The notes below the pieces were generated by a model. The model did not search any database. It saw only the letters and a list, made by a program, of their open reading frames with translations, and was not told where the DNA came from. The position numbers were made by a program, and so were the translations under genes. Shown piece by piece: positions 24,904-33,883 of a stretch of DNA of 64,000 nucleotides. The stretch is taken from positions 3,286,001 to 3,350,000 of the forward strand of contig CBDDLM010000004.1 of the NCBI GenBank assembly GCA_965230665.1, given 5' to 3'. This DNA comes from JAGNRR01 sp965230665 (lineage in GTDB: Bacteria > Bacteroidota > Bacteroidia > Chitinophagales > Chitinophagaceae). Position 1 is the stretch's first letter; each line of letters opens with the position of its first letter.

Positions 24904-25814
24904 TAGTTTTCTTGAGTTATACGTAAAAAATAATCTTCCAACCTTTTACGATACGTTGAGGAAATAAGACCTACTTCATTGGTTATAAGGTAGGCATTTA
25001 GCTCAATAATATCTTCCATAGGCATATTTAATCTAAAGTGCTCACCCCGTTGTTCTTTCAACAGGTTTTGCCAACGACTTGTGGCTAATAACGTTTGACA
25101 TTTCTCACTATTTGACACTTCTATATCAACCACAAGATCTTCATCTGAGAGTAAGTCAGTAACTTTACCTTGAGCAATTGCATTACCCTTATTGATTACA
25201 ATGAGGCTATCGCAAAGTTCCTCAACTTCACTTAAAATATGAGATGAAAACAAAATAGTCTTTCCTTGTTCTCGGTTTAGTCTTAATAAAAGTGTTCTTA
25301 GTTCAATAATTCCTTTAGGATCTAAACCAGTATTTGGCTCATCTAATATAATAAGGTCAGGATCATGAAGAATAGCCTGTGCTAACCCAAGACGTTGTTT
25401 CATACCATGAGAATATGTCTTGACTTTATCTCTTTCTCGTCCACTCAATCCTACCAATTCATAAAGCTCTTTGTAATCTTGAAGAGTATAATTGATTCCA
25501 TTTGCGCGAGCAAATAGTTTAAGATTATCATGGGCCGATAAATACTTATAGAAATCTGGCTTTTCGATAATGCAGCCAATTTGGCTCATAATTGCCCCTC
25601 TATTTTTCTTCAGCGCTTCACCGAAAAATTTGATTTCACCTTGGCTGGGTTTTATTAAACCCATCATCATGCGAAGCGTCGTGCTCTTACCACTTCCATT
25701 TGGTCCGAGAAATCCAAAAATCTCACCCTGCGGCACCTCGAATGATAGATCCTGAACGGCTACAAAATCTCCAAAGTTCTTCCTAATGTTCTTGACTTCA
25801 ATTGCGTTTGGCAT
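24903..25814 (-). CDS. ABC transporter ATP-binding protein
   Basis: A 303-residue ATPase. Walker A is GPNGSGKST near residue 37, the Q-loop is in IIEKPDFY, the signature is YSHGMKQRLGLA near 138, Walker B is LIILDEPNTGLDP near 158, and the switch His is in FSSHILSE. A C-terminal extension of about 90 residues resembles the regulatory tail of NatA/drug-exporter ATPases. The start is placed at the ATG encoding MPNAIEV. It is first in the coupled ATPase-permease-LolA-like unit. Confidence 0.92.
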   Translation of the reverse strand: MPNAIEVKNIRKNFGDFVAVQDLSFEVPQGEIFGFLGPNGSGKSTTLRMMMGLIKPSQGEIKFFGEALKKNRGAIMSQIGCIIEKPDFYKYLSAHDNLKLFARANGINYTLQDYKELYELVGLSGRERDKVKTYSHGMKQRLGLAQAILHDPDLIILDEPNTGLDPKGIIELRTLLLRLNREQGKTILFSSHILSEVEELCDSLIVINKGNAIAQGKVTDLLSDEDLVVDIEVSNSEKCQTLLATSRWQNLLKEQRGEHFRLNMPMEDIIELNAYLITNEVGLISSTYRKRLEDYFLRITQEN

Positions 25815-25932
25815 AACCAACTTTGAAATACAAAGTAATGACTGGAAAATGTTTTTTATGTTGATTCCTACATATAAATCTGTTAAATAAAAATTACATA
25901 ATTCATATTACATTTACGGTTCAATTTTTTCT

Positions 25933-26877
25933 ATGAGTAAAATTACATTGGCAATTCACGGTGGTGCAGGTACCATATTAAGATCAAATCATACAGATGA
26001 TCTAGAGCAGGCCTATCAAGAAGGATTAAAAGCTGCTCTAGCCGCTGGTTATCATTTGTTGGAGCAAGGTAAGAGCTCTATTGATGCGATTGAAGCGGCT
26101 GTCCAATCTATGGAAAATAATGTTCTTTTTAATGCGGGGCGAGGTGCCGTTTTTACGAAAAAAGGTTTGAACGAAATGGATGCTGCTCTAATGGAAGGTA
26201 AATATCTAGAGGCGGGAGCGGTTACTGGAGTCCGAAACATTAAAAACCCTGTCAGTTTAGCACGTAAGGTTATGGAAAAGAGTGGTCATGTCATGCTAAG
26301 TGGAAATGGTGCTAAAGATTTTGCTCTGCAGGAAGGTGTAGAACAAGCTACAGACGATTATTTCTTTTCGAAGTATCGTTACGACCAGTGGGTAGAAATA
26401 CGAGATACAGACTTTTATCAACTAGATCATAAAGAAGATAATCTAAAGCATTATGATAAAAAATTTGGCACAGTGGGAGCAGTAGCTGTTGATCGAGACG
26501 GAAATGTCGCCGCTGCAACATCCACAGGTGGAATGACCAACAAACGTTTTGGACGTATTGGGGACTCTCCTATCTTCGGAGCTGGCACATATGCAAATAA
26601 TAAGACCTGCGCTATTTCTTGCACAGGTCATGGAGAATATTTTATTAGAGCCAATGTAGCATATGATATTAGCTGTCTTATGGAGTATAAAGGAATGAGC
26701 TTAAATGAAGCTTGTAATGAGGTAATACACTCCAAGTTAAAAAACTTTGGCGGAGAGGGTGGCTTAATTGCCGTAGATGCAGCTGGGAACCATGAACTAT
26801 GCTTTAATAGTAAAGGTATGTATCGCGCTTTTAAGAATAGTGATGGAGAGGAAGGATTAGCTATGTTTAGCGAATAA
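25933..26877 (+). CDS. Isoaspartyl peptidase / plant-type L-asparaginase
   Basis: A 314-residue N-terminal nucleophile hydrolase. The protein begins with AIHGGAGTI, and the autocatalytic site is FGTVGAVAVD, where cleavage before Thr180 frees the catalytic Thr and splits the precursor into alpha and beta chains. The substrate-binding motif GRIGDSP follows at about 212, then a conserved CTGHGEYFIR. The enzyme removes isoaspartyl dipeptide caps and hydrolyses asparagine. No signal peptide is visible, so it is probably cytoplasmic. It stands alone, with the divergent ABC operon upstream. Confidence 0.93.
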   Translation: MSKITLAIHGGAGTILRSNHTDDLEQAYQEGLKAALAAGYHLLEQGKSSIDAIEAAVQSMENNVLFNAGRGAVFTKKGLNEMDAALMEGKYLEAGAVTGVRNIKNPVSLARKVMEKSGHVMLSGNGAKDFALQEGVEQATDDYFFSKYRYDQWVEIRDTDFYQLDHKEDNLKHYDKKFGTVGAVAVDRDGNVAAATSTGGMTNKRFGRIGDSPIFGAGTYANNKTCAISCTGHGEYFIRANVAYDISCLMEYKGMSLNEACNEVIHSKLKNFGGEGGLIAVDAAGNHELCFNSKGMYRAFKNSDGEEGLAMFSE

Positions 26878-26964
26878 CATTTCTTTTCTAACTCTATATT
26901 ACATAGCGAACGACATTCATTATTGACTAGAATTGATTATCTTAGGTTTATACACAGTTTAGAT

Positions 26965-28092
26965 ATGATTAGAATTGTTATTAGTTTATTGGTACTTTCT
27001 TTATTTACAAAAACAAGTCCGGCGCAGGTGATCAATAAATCATTTATGCATAACGGCGTACAACGAAATTACCAGCTTTATATTCCTGCTAATTATAGCT
27101 CAACAACTCCTGCACCATTGGTGTTTAACTTTCATGGGTTTACTAGTAATGGAAGTGCTCAGTTTGTGTCAAGTAACTTTAAACCTATTGCCGATACTGC
27201 TGGTTTTATTGTAGTTTCTCCCACGGGTACTCCACTACCTCCTTTGGGACTCAATCATTGGAATGTAGGTGGGTGGACCAATTCAAGCACCGCAGATGAT
27301 GTATCGTTTGTTGCAGCCATGATTGATTCTGTTTCTTCTGAATATAGTATTGATCATATGAGGATTTATGCTACGGGCATGTCCAATGGTGGTTTTTTTA
27401 GTCATAAATTAGCCTGTGAACTCAGTGATCGAATAGCAGCAATAGCATCTGTATCAGGAACATTTACAAATGAAATGCGGCTAAATTGTAATCCTATTCA
27501 CCCAACACCTGTTCTTCAAATTCATGGAACGACTGATGGTGTGGTGCCCTACAATGGCACGACTGGAAATGGTGGTATGATAGCTGTAGATACCGTTATT
27601 AATTATTGGGTTCAGTACAATAATTGTAGTAGGACTCCTACAATAAGTGCCCTACCTAATACAGTAGTTGGAGATGGCAGCACCGTAGAACGTTATATTT
27701 ATGCAGGTGGCGATGCAGGTGTAACAGTCGAACTACTTAAAATAACGAATGGTGGTCATGATTGGCCCGGAACTTCTGGGAATATGGATATTACAGCTTC
27801 CTTAGAAATTTGGCACTTTTTCGCAAAATACTCTTTAATCAGTGTTGGACTAGATAATATCGATGACAAACCAGTCCTAAACATCTACCCCAATCCAACG
27901 CAGCAGTTTATTTACGTAAAGGGGCTGCAAAGTGCTAACATTCCATATGTTTTATATTCTTCAACGGGCAAAACTTTAAAAAGTGGAAGCTTAAATTCAA
28001 GCCATTCAAGAGTAGATGTAAGCCAATATGCCGAAGGTGTATATTATCTTCTTGTAAACCAATTGGCTTATAAGATTATTAAGAGAGATTAG
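26965..28092 (+). CDS. Secreted PHB-depolymerase/feruloyl-esterase-like hydrolase with T9SS tail
   Basis: A 375-residue exported alpha/beta hydrolase of the LpqC/polyhydroxybutyrate-depolymerase group. The start is placed at the ATG encoding MIRIVISLL, giving a signal peptide ending near SPAQ; the frame extends 14 codons upstream. The nucleophile Ser is in ATGMSNGGF near residue 140, the Asp in IHGTTDGVVPY and the His in NGGHDWPG. The oxyanion region FNFHGFTSNG is present. The C-terminal 80 residues (LNIYPNPTQ, YAEGVYYLLV) form a type A T9SS sorting domain. The natural ester substrate, plant polyphenol or polyester, is not determined by the sequence. Confidence 0.9.
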   Translation: MIRIVISLLVLSLFTKTSPAQVINKSFMHNGVQRNYQLYIPANYSSTTPAPLVFNFHGFTSNGSAQFVSSNFKPIADTAGFIVVSPTGTPLPPLGLNHWNVGGWTNSSTADDVSFVAAMIDSVSSEYSIDHMRIYATGMSNGGFFSHKLACELSDRIAAIASVSGTFTNEMRLNCNPIHPTPVLQIHGTTDGVVPYNGTTGNGGMIAVDTVINYWVQYNNCSRTPTISALPNTVVGDGSTVERYIYAGGDAGVTVELLKITNGGHDWPGTSGNMDITASLEIWHFFAKYSLISVGLDNIDDKPVLNIYPNPTQQFIYVKGLQSANIPYVLYSSTGKTLKSGSLNSSHSRVDVSQYAEGVYYLLVNQLAYKIIKRD

Positions 28093-28157
28093 TAAAATGG
28101 GCTTTTTTTGCACCGTTTGGTAATAAAAATTACACGTTAATTACCAGAAAATGTTCG

Positions 28158-28186
28158 TTGCTTGCTAAACATTGCTCTTACATTTG
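28158..28186 (+). promoter_or_regulatory. Promoter of the beta-barrel protein gene
   Basis: TACATTTG at 28179-28186 is a perfect TAnnTTTG, with TTG at 28158-28160 and an 18-base spacer, ending 11 bases before the ATG at 28198. Confidence 0.6.
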
Positions 28187-28197
28187 GTAAAAATCTA

Positions 28198-28848
28198 ATG
28201 ATGAAAAAAATACTTCTAATTGCCTTATTGGCAACCCCATTTTTATCCAAAGCGCAAGTAAATGTTTCCTTTGGTCCAGAGGTTGGTTTCTCTATACCAA
28301 CTCTGAGAATTGTATATGAAAATAATCCAATTGCACAAGATGTAAACTATGTTGGAGGCGCCTACCATGTGGGAGCTGCTGCCCATGTGCAAATTGGTGA
28401 TTGGTTAGCTGTGCGCCCCGCAGTCTTTTATAAGGGAATTGTAATGACCGAAATCGATGGGGTTGAGGATGTCTACTTTTCAGATTTAGAAATTCCTATT
28501 AATATCCTATTCTCTAGAAGAACGAGTCGAAACCATAAGATTTTTTTTGGTGCCGGACCTAATATATTATATTCTTTAAATGCGGAAAATGACATTGGTA
28601 CTGGAAGGACTGAAATTAAATTAGGTTCCGGAGATCTTGAAATTAATCCTATCGCAGTAGGTATCAATGCTAAAGTAGGTATGCAATTTGGATTTGGCTT
28701 AGGATTTAATTTTTATGCCAATGCTGGTCTTGGCAATCGTTATAACGGTGTGCTTGCAAACGCGGCAAGAATGCGCTCTGCGGACGTTTTTGGTTTAAGC
28801 CTATCCTTCCTATTCGGAGGTCGCAGCTCCACCGGCGGCGGTTTTTAA
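28198..28848 (+). CDS. Outer-membrane beta-barrel protein, PorT-like
   Basis: A 216-residue protein. The start is placed at the first of two tandem ATGs (MMKKILLIALLA), giving a signal peptide ending at SKAQ. The mature part alternates hydrophobic and polar residues in about eight strands typical of a small outer-membrane barrel (VSFGPEVGFSIPTL, LAVRPAVFYKGI, MQFGFGLGFNFYANAGLG), and the last strand ends in GLSLSFLFGG. It resembles the PorT/OMP_b-brl_2 type common in Bacteroidota. Function is unknown. It has its own promoter and terminator. Confidence 0.82.
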   Translation: MMKKILLIALLATPFLSKAQVNVSFGPEVGFSIPTLRIVYENNPIAQDVNYVGGAYHVGAAAHVQIGDWLAVRPAVFYKGIVMTEIDGVEDVYFSDLEIPINILFSRRTSRNHKIFFGAGPNILYSLNAENDIGTGRTEIKLGSGDLEINPIAVGINAKVGMQFGFGLGFNFYANAGLGNRYNGVLANAARMRSADVFGLSLSFLFGGRSSTGGGF

Positions 28849-28871
28849 TTTTTTTAAGCATGAGAATATCT

Positions 28872-28899
28872 AATGCCCTGAATTTTTCAGGGCATTTTT
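28872..28899 (+). terminator. Intrinsic terminator after the beta-barrel gene
   Basis: A perfect 11-base-pair stem, AATGCCCTGAA and TTCAGGGCATT, with a 3-base loop and a following T-run. It lies 24 bases after the stop and just before the end of the convergent MFS gene. Confidence 0.9.
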
Positions 28900-30100
28900 A
28901 TTTGGGAACTCCTCTTAAGTACAAAAAAACAAGTGTCCCAATTACGCATATCCCAGTTACGATAAACCAGGTCATATCAAATCCCAGTAGACTAGAACTC
29001 TGCATTCCCAGATTATGACCGAAGATATGAGCTAGAGAAAAATTCATTGAGAACAAGGCCATGTACTCTCCTTGTTTGCCCCGTTTTGCTCGGTTCACAG
29101 CCCAGGTATTAGCAAAAGGAAAGACAAATATTTCACCTATACTCATTAAAATCATCCCGATTATTAATATTCCACTCCAAGAAAAAATGGGCAGTACAAT
29201 AAAACTAAGTGCTAGTAAAGCGATACCCCAAGTCAGAAGTTTGATTTTGTTCGTTTGCCTGCTTTCGAAGTATTGCGCTATAGGCATTTCAATTAGAAAT
29301 ATGATCATGCCGTTTAACCCCATTAGGAGACCGATCTCTCCTTCAGCTAATTTGTGTACTTCCTTGTAGTATAAGGGTACAGAAGAAAAATACTGCAAGA
29401 AAGCAAGAGTAAACAATAAAATACCTATCAGGAATAACCAATAAACTCTATCCTTATAAGGAGACAGCGGATTTTCTACATTTACTTGTTCGTCCAGCAC
29501 TTTGCGTTTACGAGGATTCAGCAACAAAAGAAGTAAGAACCCAGCAACGATATTTGTTCCTCCATCTAGCCAAAATAACACTTGGTATCCATAGCTTATA
29601 ATTAACCATCCTCCTACTGCCGGACCTAAAGACATCCCCAAATTAATTGCGAGTCTGATTAAGGTAACAGATCGCGTTTTATTCTCTGGTTTGGAGTAGT
29701 TACTCATAGCCACAAACAATGCAGGACGGAAAGCATCTGCAACCAATGTAAGAAGAAAAACACCTAGGCAAATAGACTGAAAACTATCCAAATATTGCAA
29801 TAGAATATACCCTATTCCACCTGCAACAAAGCTCCCAAACATGACTTTGTATCCTCCTAGTCGATCTGTCAATTTACCGCCTACCCATGACCCCGCAAAA
29901 GAGCCTAAACCAAAACAGGTCATAATCCAACCAATTTGTCCTTTCGTTAATCCTATTTCCTTGGTTAAATAGATCGATAAAAAGGGAATCACCATCATAC
30001 CTGCCCTATTCACCAAAGTGATGCCAGATAAGATCCAGATTTCTCTGCTTAATCCTTTGAATGAATTAAGGTATTTGTGTAGATAGCTCACTATTTCCAA
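28898..30100 (-). CDS. Major facilitator superfamily transporter
   Basis: A membrane protein of about 400 residues with twelve predicted helices. The loop between helices 2 and 3 carries GGKLTDRLGGYKVM, the MFS signature, and TRSVTLIRLAINLGMSLGPAVGG matches the drug-proton antiporter motif of helix 5. There is no ATG before helix 1. I chose the TTG at 30100, with a GTG at 30091 as alternative; the frame runs to 30256 but that stretch overlaps the start of the divergent M43 protease gene. Likely a multidrug or metabolite exporter; the substrate is unknown. Confidence 0.85.
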   Translation of the reverse strand: MEIVSYLHKYLNSFKGLSREIWILSGITLVNRAGMMVIPFLSIYLTKEIGLTKGQIGWIMTCFGLGSFAGSWVGGKLTDRLGGYKVMFGSFVAGGIGYILLQYLDSFQSICLGVFLLTLVADAFRPALFVAMSNYSKPENKTRSVTLIRLAINLGMSLGPAVGGWLIISYGYQVLFWLDGGTNIVAGFLLLLLLNPRKRKVLDEQVNVENPLSPYKDRVYWLFLIGILLFTLAFLQYFSSVPLYYKEVHKLAEGEIGLLMGLNGMIIFLIEMPIAQYFESRQTNKIKLLTWGIALLALSFIVLPIFSWSGILIIGMILMSIGEIFVFPFANTWAVNRAKRGKQGEYMALFSMNFSLAHIFGHNLGMQSSSLLGFDMTWFIVTGICVIGTLVFLYLRGVPK

Positions 30101-30164
30101 ATTAGTTATCAAGATTACTTCAGAAAACTTAATAATAGTCCAAATACGCCTGCGATTTGTACTG

Positions 30165-30172
30165 TATCTTTG
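30165..30172 (+). promoter_or_regulatory. -7 promoter element of the M43 protease gene
   Basis: TATCTTTG is a perfect TAnnTTTG, 7 bases before the ATG at 30180. No convincing -33 element is seen. Confidence 0.5.
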
Positions 30173-30179
30173 ACAGCCT

Positions 30180-31289
30180 ATGAAAATTAAGCTATATATC
30201 TTGCTTCTCTTATTGGCGCCAACCATATCCTTTGGCCAACAAGAAGATTGTGGCACAGAGATGACGCAGCAGGATGTACAACATATTAATATTATATTGC
30301 AGAATAGCTCAAGTTATAAAAACAGAACACCCGCAGATTCAACAGTTCCTGTAAAATTTCATATTATTCGTAATTCAGCCGGTTTAGGAGGTATGGATTC
30401 TACAGATGCTTTTAATGAACTAGCCTTAACCAATTCTATGTATATCAATGCTGGCATTAAGTTCTTTCATTGTGGGGACATTAATTACATCGATAATACA
30501 AGTTACATAAATTTTGAAAAGGGTGTTGATGAAACGATTTGTGATTTGAACGACCGACCTAATATGATCAACATCTACTTTGCACAAAATGTCTATCGTA
30601 TAACGAATGGAAATACGGTTCAGATTTGTGGTTATGCCTATACTTCAAGTCTAACTAAAAATAGAGTCGTCTTGGATAATGATTGTGCATCGAATGGTAG
30701 CACTTTTGCCCATGAGTTAGGACATTACTTCTCTCTAGCACATACACATGCTACAAATGGTGGAGGTGAGTTAGTAAACGGAACAAATTGTAACACAGCT
30801 GGCGATCAACTTTGTGATACACCCGCTGATCCTGGTCTTTCTACCCTAACGGTTAGCTCAACCTGTCAGTATACAGGTAGCCAAACCGACGGCAATAATC
30901 AAGCCTATATGCCGAATGTAAGAAATATTATGTCCTACTCACGTAAGTCCTGTCGTACCGAATTCTCTTCAGGACAATACCAACGAATGCAGGCATACTT
31001 TCAATCTTATAGAAATTACTTAACCTGTGCTCCTGTATCTACTAGAGATATCTCAAAGAAAGTAAACGTTCAAATTTATCCAAATCCATCTCAAGATTTG
31101 TTAAACGTCTCTTCAGCGGAAATTATTGAGTTCGCAGTGTTGTATGATCAAACTGGGAGAATGGTACTCAAAAAGGAAACGAACAAAAAAGAGATTCAAA
31201 TCAGTTTAAGCCAGTTAGGTTCGGGGATCTATTTTTATAAGGTGCGTACTAATGCTGGTTTAGGATATGGCACAATTGTAAAAGAATAA
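30180..31289 (+). CDS. Secreted M43-family zinc metalloprotease with T9SS tail
   Basis: A 369-residue protein with a signal peptide ending near SFGQ. The zinc site HELGHYFSLAH begins near residue 178 with the third His in place, followed by the Met-turn NIMSYS near 249, as in pappalysin-type (M43) metzincins. Several Cys residues in the catalytic region (GTNCNTAGDQLCDTPADP, SSTCQYTG) are typical disulfide positions. The C-terminal 75 residues (VQIYPNPSQ, LGSGIYFYKV) form a type A T9SS sorting domain. It probably degrades extracellular protein. The nickel SOD gene follows after 28 bases. Confidence 0.93.
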   Translation: MKIKLYILLLLLAPTISFGQQEDCGTEMTQQDVQHINIILQNSSSYKNRTPADSTVPVKFHIIRNSAGLGGMDSTDAFNELALTNSMYINAGIKFFHCGDINYIDNTSYINFEKGVDETICDLNDRPNMINIYFAQNVYRITNGNTVQICGYAYTSSLTKNRVVLDNDCASNGSTFAHELGHYFSLAHTHATNGGGELVNGTNCNTAGDQLCDTPADPGLSTLTVSSTCQYTGSQTDGNNQAYMPNVRNIMSYSRKSCRTEFSSGQYQRMQAYFQSYRNYLTCAPVSTRDISKKVNVQIYPNPSQDLLNVSSAEIIEFAVLYDQTGRMVLKKETNKKEIQISLSQLGSGIYFYKVRTNAGLGYGTIVKE

Positions 31290-31317
31290 TTTATTAAACA
31301 TACTAAAACTAATAATC

Positions 31318-31785
31318 ATGCAAAAAGTACTTATCGCAATCATTTGTTTAACGACCTTCTCATTCACATCAAAATCAGCGGAAGCACATTGCGAAGTTCC
31401 CTGTGGTATCTATAATGACTCCGTTCGTGTCAAGTTGATTTATGAACATATTATGACTATTGAAAAAGCGATGAATCAGATTAATAAAGAATCAAATAGT
31501 GCAAAACCGAATTATAATCAATTAGTTCGTTGGATTAATAACAAAGAAAGTCATGCTACCAAGATTCAGAATATTGTTAGTCAGTATTTTCTGCATCAAC
31601 GCATAAAAACGGTTGGTCGGACCGACCGACATGCTTATAGTCATTATATCGAAAAGCTTGAGCTATTACACAAACTATCTGTATATGCCATGAAGGCAAA
31701 ACAAGGAACAGATGTTGATTATATCAAACAAATGCGCTCGACACTCGCTACGTTTGAAAAAGTGTATTTCTCTCATAGCCATTAG
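31318..31785 (+). CDS. sodN: Probable nickel-containing superoxide dismutase with Sec leader
   Basis: A 155-residue protein. Residues 1-23 are a hydrophobic leader ending Ala-Glu-Ala, a good signal peptidase I site. Cleavage would expose HCEVPCGIY, which matches the nickel hook of Ni-SOD (His1, Cys2, Pro5, Cys6, Gly7, Tyr9). The rest is all helical, as expected for the four-helix bundle, and includes IYEHIMTIEKAMNQI and HATKIQNIVSQYFL. The mature length of about 132 residues is slightly above the roughly 117 of the Streptomyces enzyme. Ni-SODs elsewhere mature via a short propeptide and SodX protease; no sodX is visible here. The protein would convert superoxide to oxygen and peroxide outside the cytoplasm. 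Activity and nickel loading are inferred. Confidence 0.85.
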   Translation: MQKVLIAIICLTTFSFTSKSAEAHCEVPCGIYNDSVRVKLIYEHIMTIEKAMNQINKESNSAKPNYNQLVRWINNKESHATKIQNIVSQYFLHQRIKTVGRTDRHAYSHYIEKLELLHKLSVYAMKAKQGTDVDYIKQMRSTLATFEKVYFSHSH

Positions 31786-31843
31786 GAATTTGAATTTTCA
31801 CGAAATTCTAACGACTAAATTCAAGGTACTAGCTAGTAAGTGC

Positions 31844-31851
31844 TAGTTTTG
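31844..31851 (+). promoter_or_regulatory. -7 promoter element of the BatA-like gene
   Basis: TAGTTTTG is a perfect TAnnTTTG, 6 bases before the GTG at 31858. It covers the alternative upstream GTG at 31840, so it favours 31858 as the start. Confidence 0.55.
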
Positions 31852-31857
31852 CGAGCC

Positions 31858-33879
31858 GTGAATTTCGTTTTCCCTTTATTTTTAATTGCTGGAGTTTTAC
31901 TGGTTATTCCAGTAATTATTCACTTATTCAACTTTAGAAAATTTCAAAAAGTTTATTTCCCAGATATTCGCTTTCTAAAGGAAATTAAAGAGCAAACAAA
32001 CCGGCATTCAAAACTTAAAAGAAGATTAATTCTAGCCGCAAGGTTACTGGCTGCAGCGGCATTGATTTTAGCCTTTGCTCAACCTTATTTATCAAAAAAA
32101 GGGCAAAAGATTACAAATCAATCCAACGCGGTTAGCATTTATATTGATAACTCTTTTAGTCTAGCACTTGAAGAGAAAGGTGTTCCCAGGCTAGAACACG
32201 CAAAGAACCAAGCGCGAGATTTAATAAATTCTTATAGTGAAACAGATAAATTTCAGATTTTAAGTAATGATTTCTCAGCGACTGAACACAGATTTTATAC
32301 CCCAAAAGAAGCTTTAGTAGAGTTATCCAGAATTCAAATATCTCCGAGATCCAGAACCACTTCCGCCATTCTTGAAAAGCAAAAAAAATTACTACAAACC
32401 CAATCAGATTCAAAGCAGCTAATTGCCTTTATTTCTGATTTTCAAGAAACTGGATTTAATGCTAGTCTAAAAGGTAGCGACACAATTCCGAAATACTTTA
32501 TTCCAATAGCACAGAAGAATGTACAGAATTTAAGCATTGATACTGTGGAACTTATTGGAGGGAATATCCGTCTTCAAGAGAAGAATAAACTTCTTGTAAA
32601 GATTAGAAACTATAGCCCAATCGAACAACAAACGGCCCTTACATTAGAAGTAAATGGTCAGATCAAAGCTGTCGTAAATACTACGGTTTCAGAGAATAGT
32701 GTTCAAGAAGATTCGGTTTCTTTCACTCCTTCTTCTGCGGGAGTACAACAAATCAAACTTTACCTAAACGACCACCCTATTTCTTTTGACGACACCTTTT
32801 ATGTAGCGGCTAAAGTAGTTTCGAACTACTCCGTTCTAATCTTGAATCAGAATAATGCAAATGCTTTTTTAAGTACTGTATTTAAGCCGACTTCTTTATT
32901 CCGGGCAGAAAATAATAACGTAAATAGTTTTAATCCAACCCTTCTTGCCAATTATAGCCTCGTGGTTCTGAATTCAGTAGATCGTTTGTCGAATAATTTG
33001 GCAGCTAAACTGAGCAGTTTTTGCAAAAAAGGAGGTAATATACTGGTATTCCCGCCTCGCACAAACCCCGCTGGATTGAATACTTTTTTACAGGATAATA
33101 TTGGCACTTCCTTTGGACAATTTAATAAAGAGAAACTTTTCGTAAGTTCTTTTAATAAGAGTCATACGCTATTCTCTGGTTTGTTTGATAAAGTGCCTGA
33201 TAATATTGATCTCCCAATAGCCAATGCATATTATACCTTACGTTCTGGAAGTATGAGTGGAGTGCAAAAGTTATTCACTTTTTCTAATGGAGATGGTTTT
33301 CTAAACTCCTATAGAATGGGTAATGGAAAAATATTTGTATGTGCTTCTCCGGCAACCAAACAAGCATCTACTTTCCCGAACTCATACTGGTTTTTACCCT
33401 TGCTTTATAAAATGGCGTTGTCTCAACAATCTAACTCTGTACAATCTTCCGTACTTGGTAATCACGCTCAGGTAGTAATTCCTAATAGTAAGCAATCTTC
33501 AAGTGATGCAGTGTACCATATTACGAATAATGAAGAAGATATTATCCCGGCCCAACGTGCCATGGGAAATCAAACCGTTATTCATCTCGATAAAAATATT
33601 GAACAAGCAGGGATCTACTATGCGTATTTATCTGGGCTAAAGGACTCAACAGCACTAGGCATCAATTATAATAGGGACGAAAGCAATATGAAATTCTGGA
33701 GTATATCCGATTTAAAGAAGAAAACAAAACTACGAAACACTCATTGGCTCACTCCAAATCAGCGAGCAGGATCTGCAGTGAATAGCCTTGAAAAAGGTAC
33801 CCCCCTTTGGAAAGTATGTATTATTTTTGCTTTAATCTTTTTGTTAGTTGAGATAGTACTAATTAGATTTTTAAAATAG
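31858..33879 (+). CDS. BatA-like membrane protein
   Basis: A 673-residue protein starting at a GTG (MNFVFPLFLIAG); the frame extends six codons upstream to another GTG. The N-terminus has the BatA/aerotolerance-regulator signature: a helix, then IHLFNFRKFQKVYFPDIRFLKE, then a second helix near 60-80. A von Willebrand A-like domain follows (SIYIDNSFSL near 100; FISDFQETG), although the MIDAS DxSxS is reduced to DNSFS. A beta-rich region and a glutamine-amidotransferase-like part come next, and a final helix lies at the C-terminus. It is first in a run with the dihydroorotase homologue, DUF4199 and glycosyltransferase genes. Such proteins are linked to envelope stress tolerance. Confidence 0.85.
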   Translation: MNFVFPLFLIAGVLLVIPVIIHLFNFRKFQKVYFPDIRFLKEIKEQTNRHSKLKRRLILAARLLAAAALILAFAQPYLSKKGQKITNQSNAVSIYIDNSFSLALEEKGVPRLEHAKNQARDLINSYSETDKFQILSNDFSATEHRFYTPKEALVELSRIQISPRSRTTSAILEKQKKLLQTQSDSKQLIAFISDFQETGFNASLKGSDTIPKYFIPIAQKNVQNLSIDTVELIGGNIRLQEKNKLLVKIRNYSPIEQQTALTLEVNGQIKAVVNTTVSENSVQEDSVSFTPSSAGVQQIKLYLNDHPISFDDTFYVAAKVVSNYSVLILNQNNANAFLSTVFKPTSLFRAENNNVNSFNPTLLANYSLVVLNSVDRLSNNLAAKLSSFCKKGGNILVFPPRTNPAGLNTFLQDNIGTSFGQFNKEKLFVSSFNKSHTLFSGLFDKVPDNIDLPIANAYYTLRSGSMSGVQKLFTFSNGDGFLNSYRMGNGKIFVCASPATKQASTFPNSYWFLPLLYKMALSQQSNSVQSSVLGNHAQVVIPNSKQSSSDAVYHITNNEEDIIPAQRAMGNQTVIHLDKNIEQAGIYYAYLSGLKDSTALGINYNRDESNMKFWSISDLKKKTKLRNTHWLTPNQRAGSAVNSLEKGTPLWKVCIIFALIFLLVEIVLIRFLK

Positions 33880-33883
33880 TTGA

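Noticed and set aside
30101..30256. Upstream extension of the MFS transporter frame
   Set aside because: It would overlap the promoter and start of the divergent M43 protease gene and has no family-like sequence.
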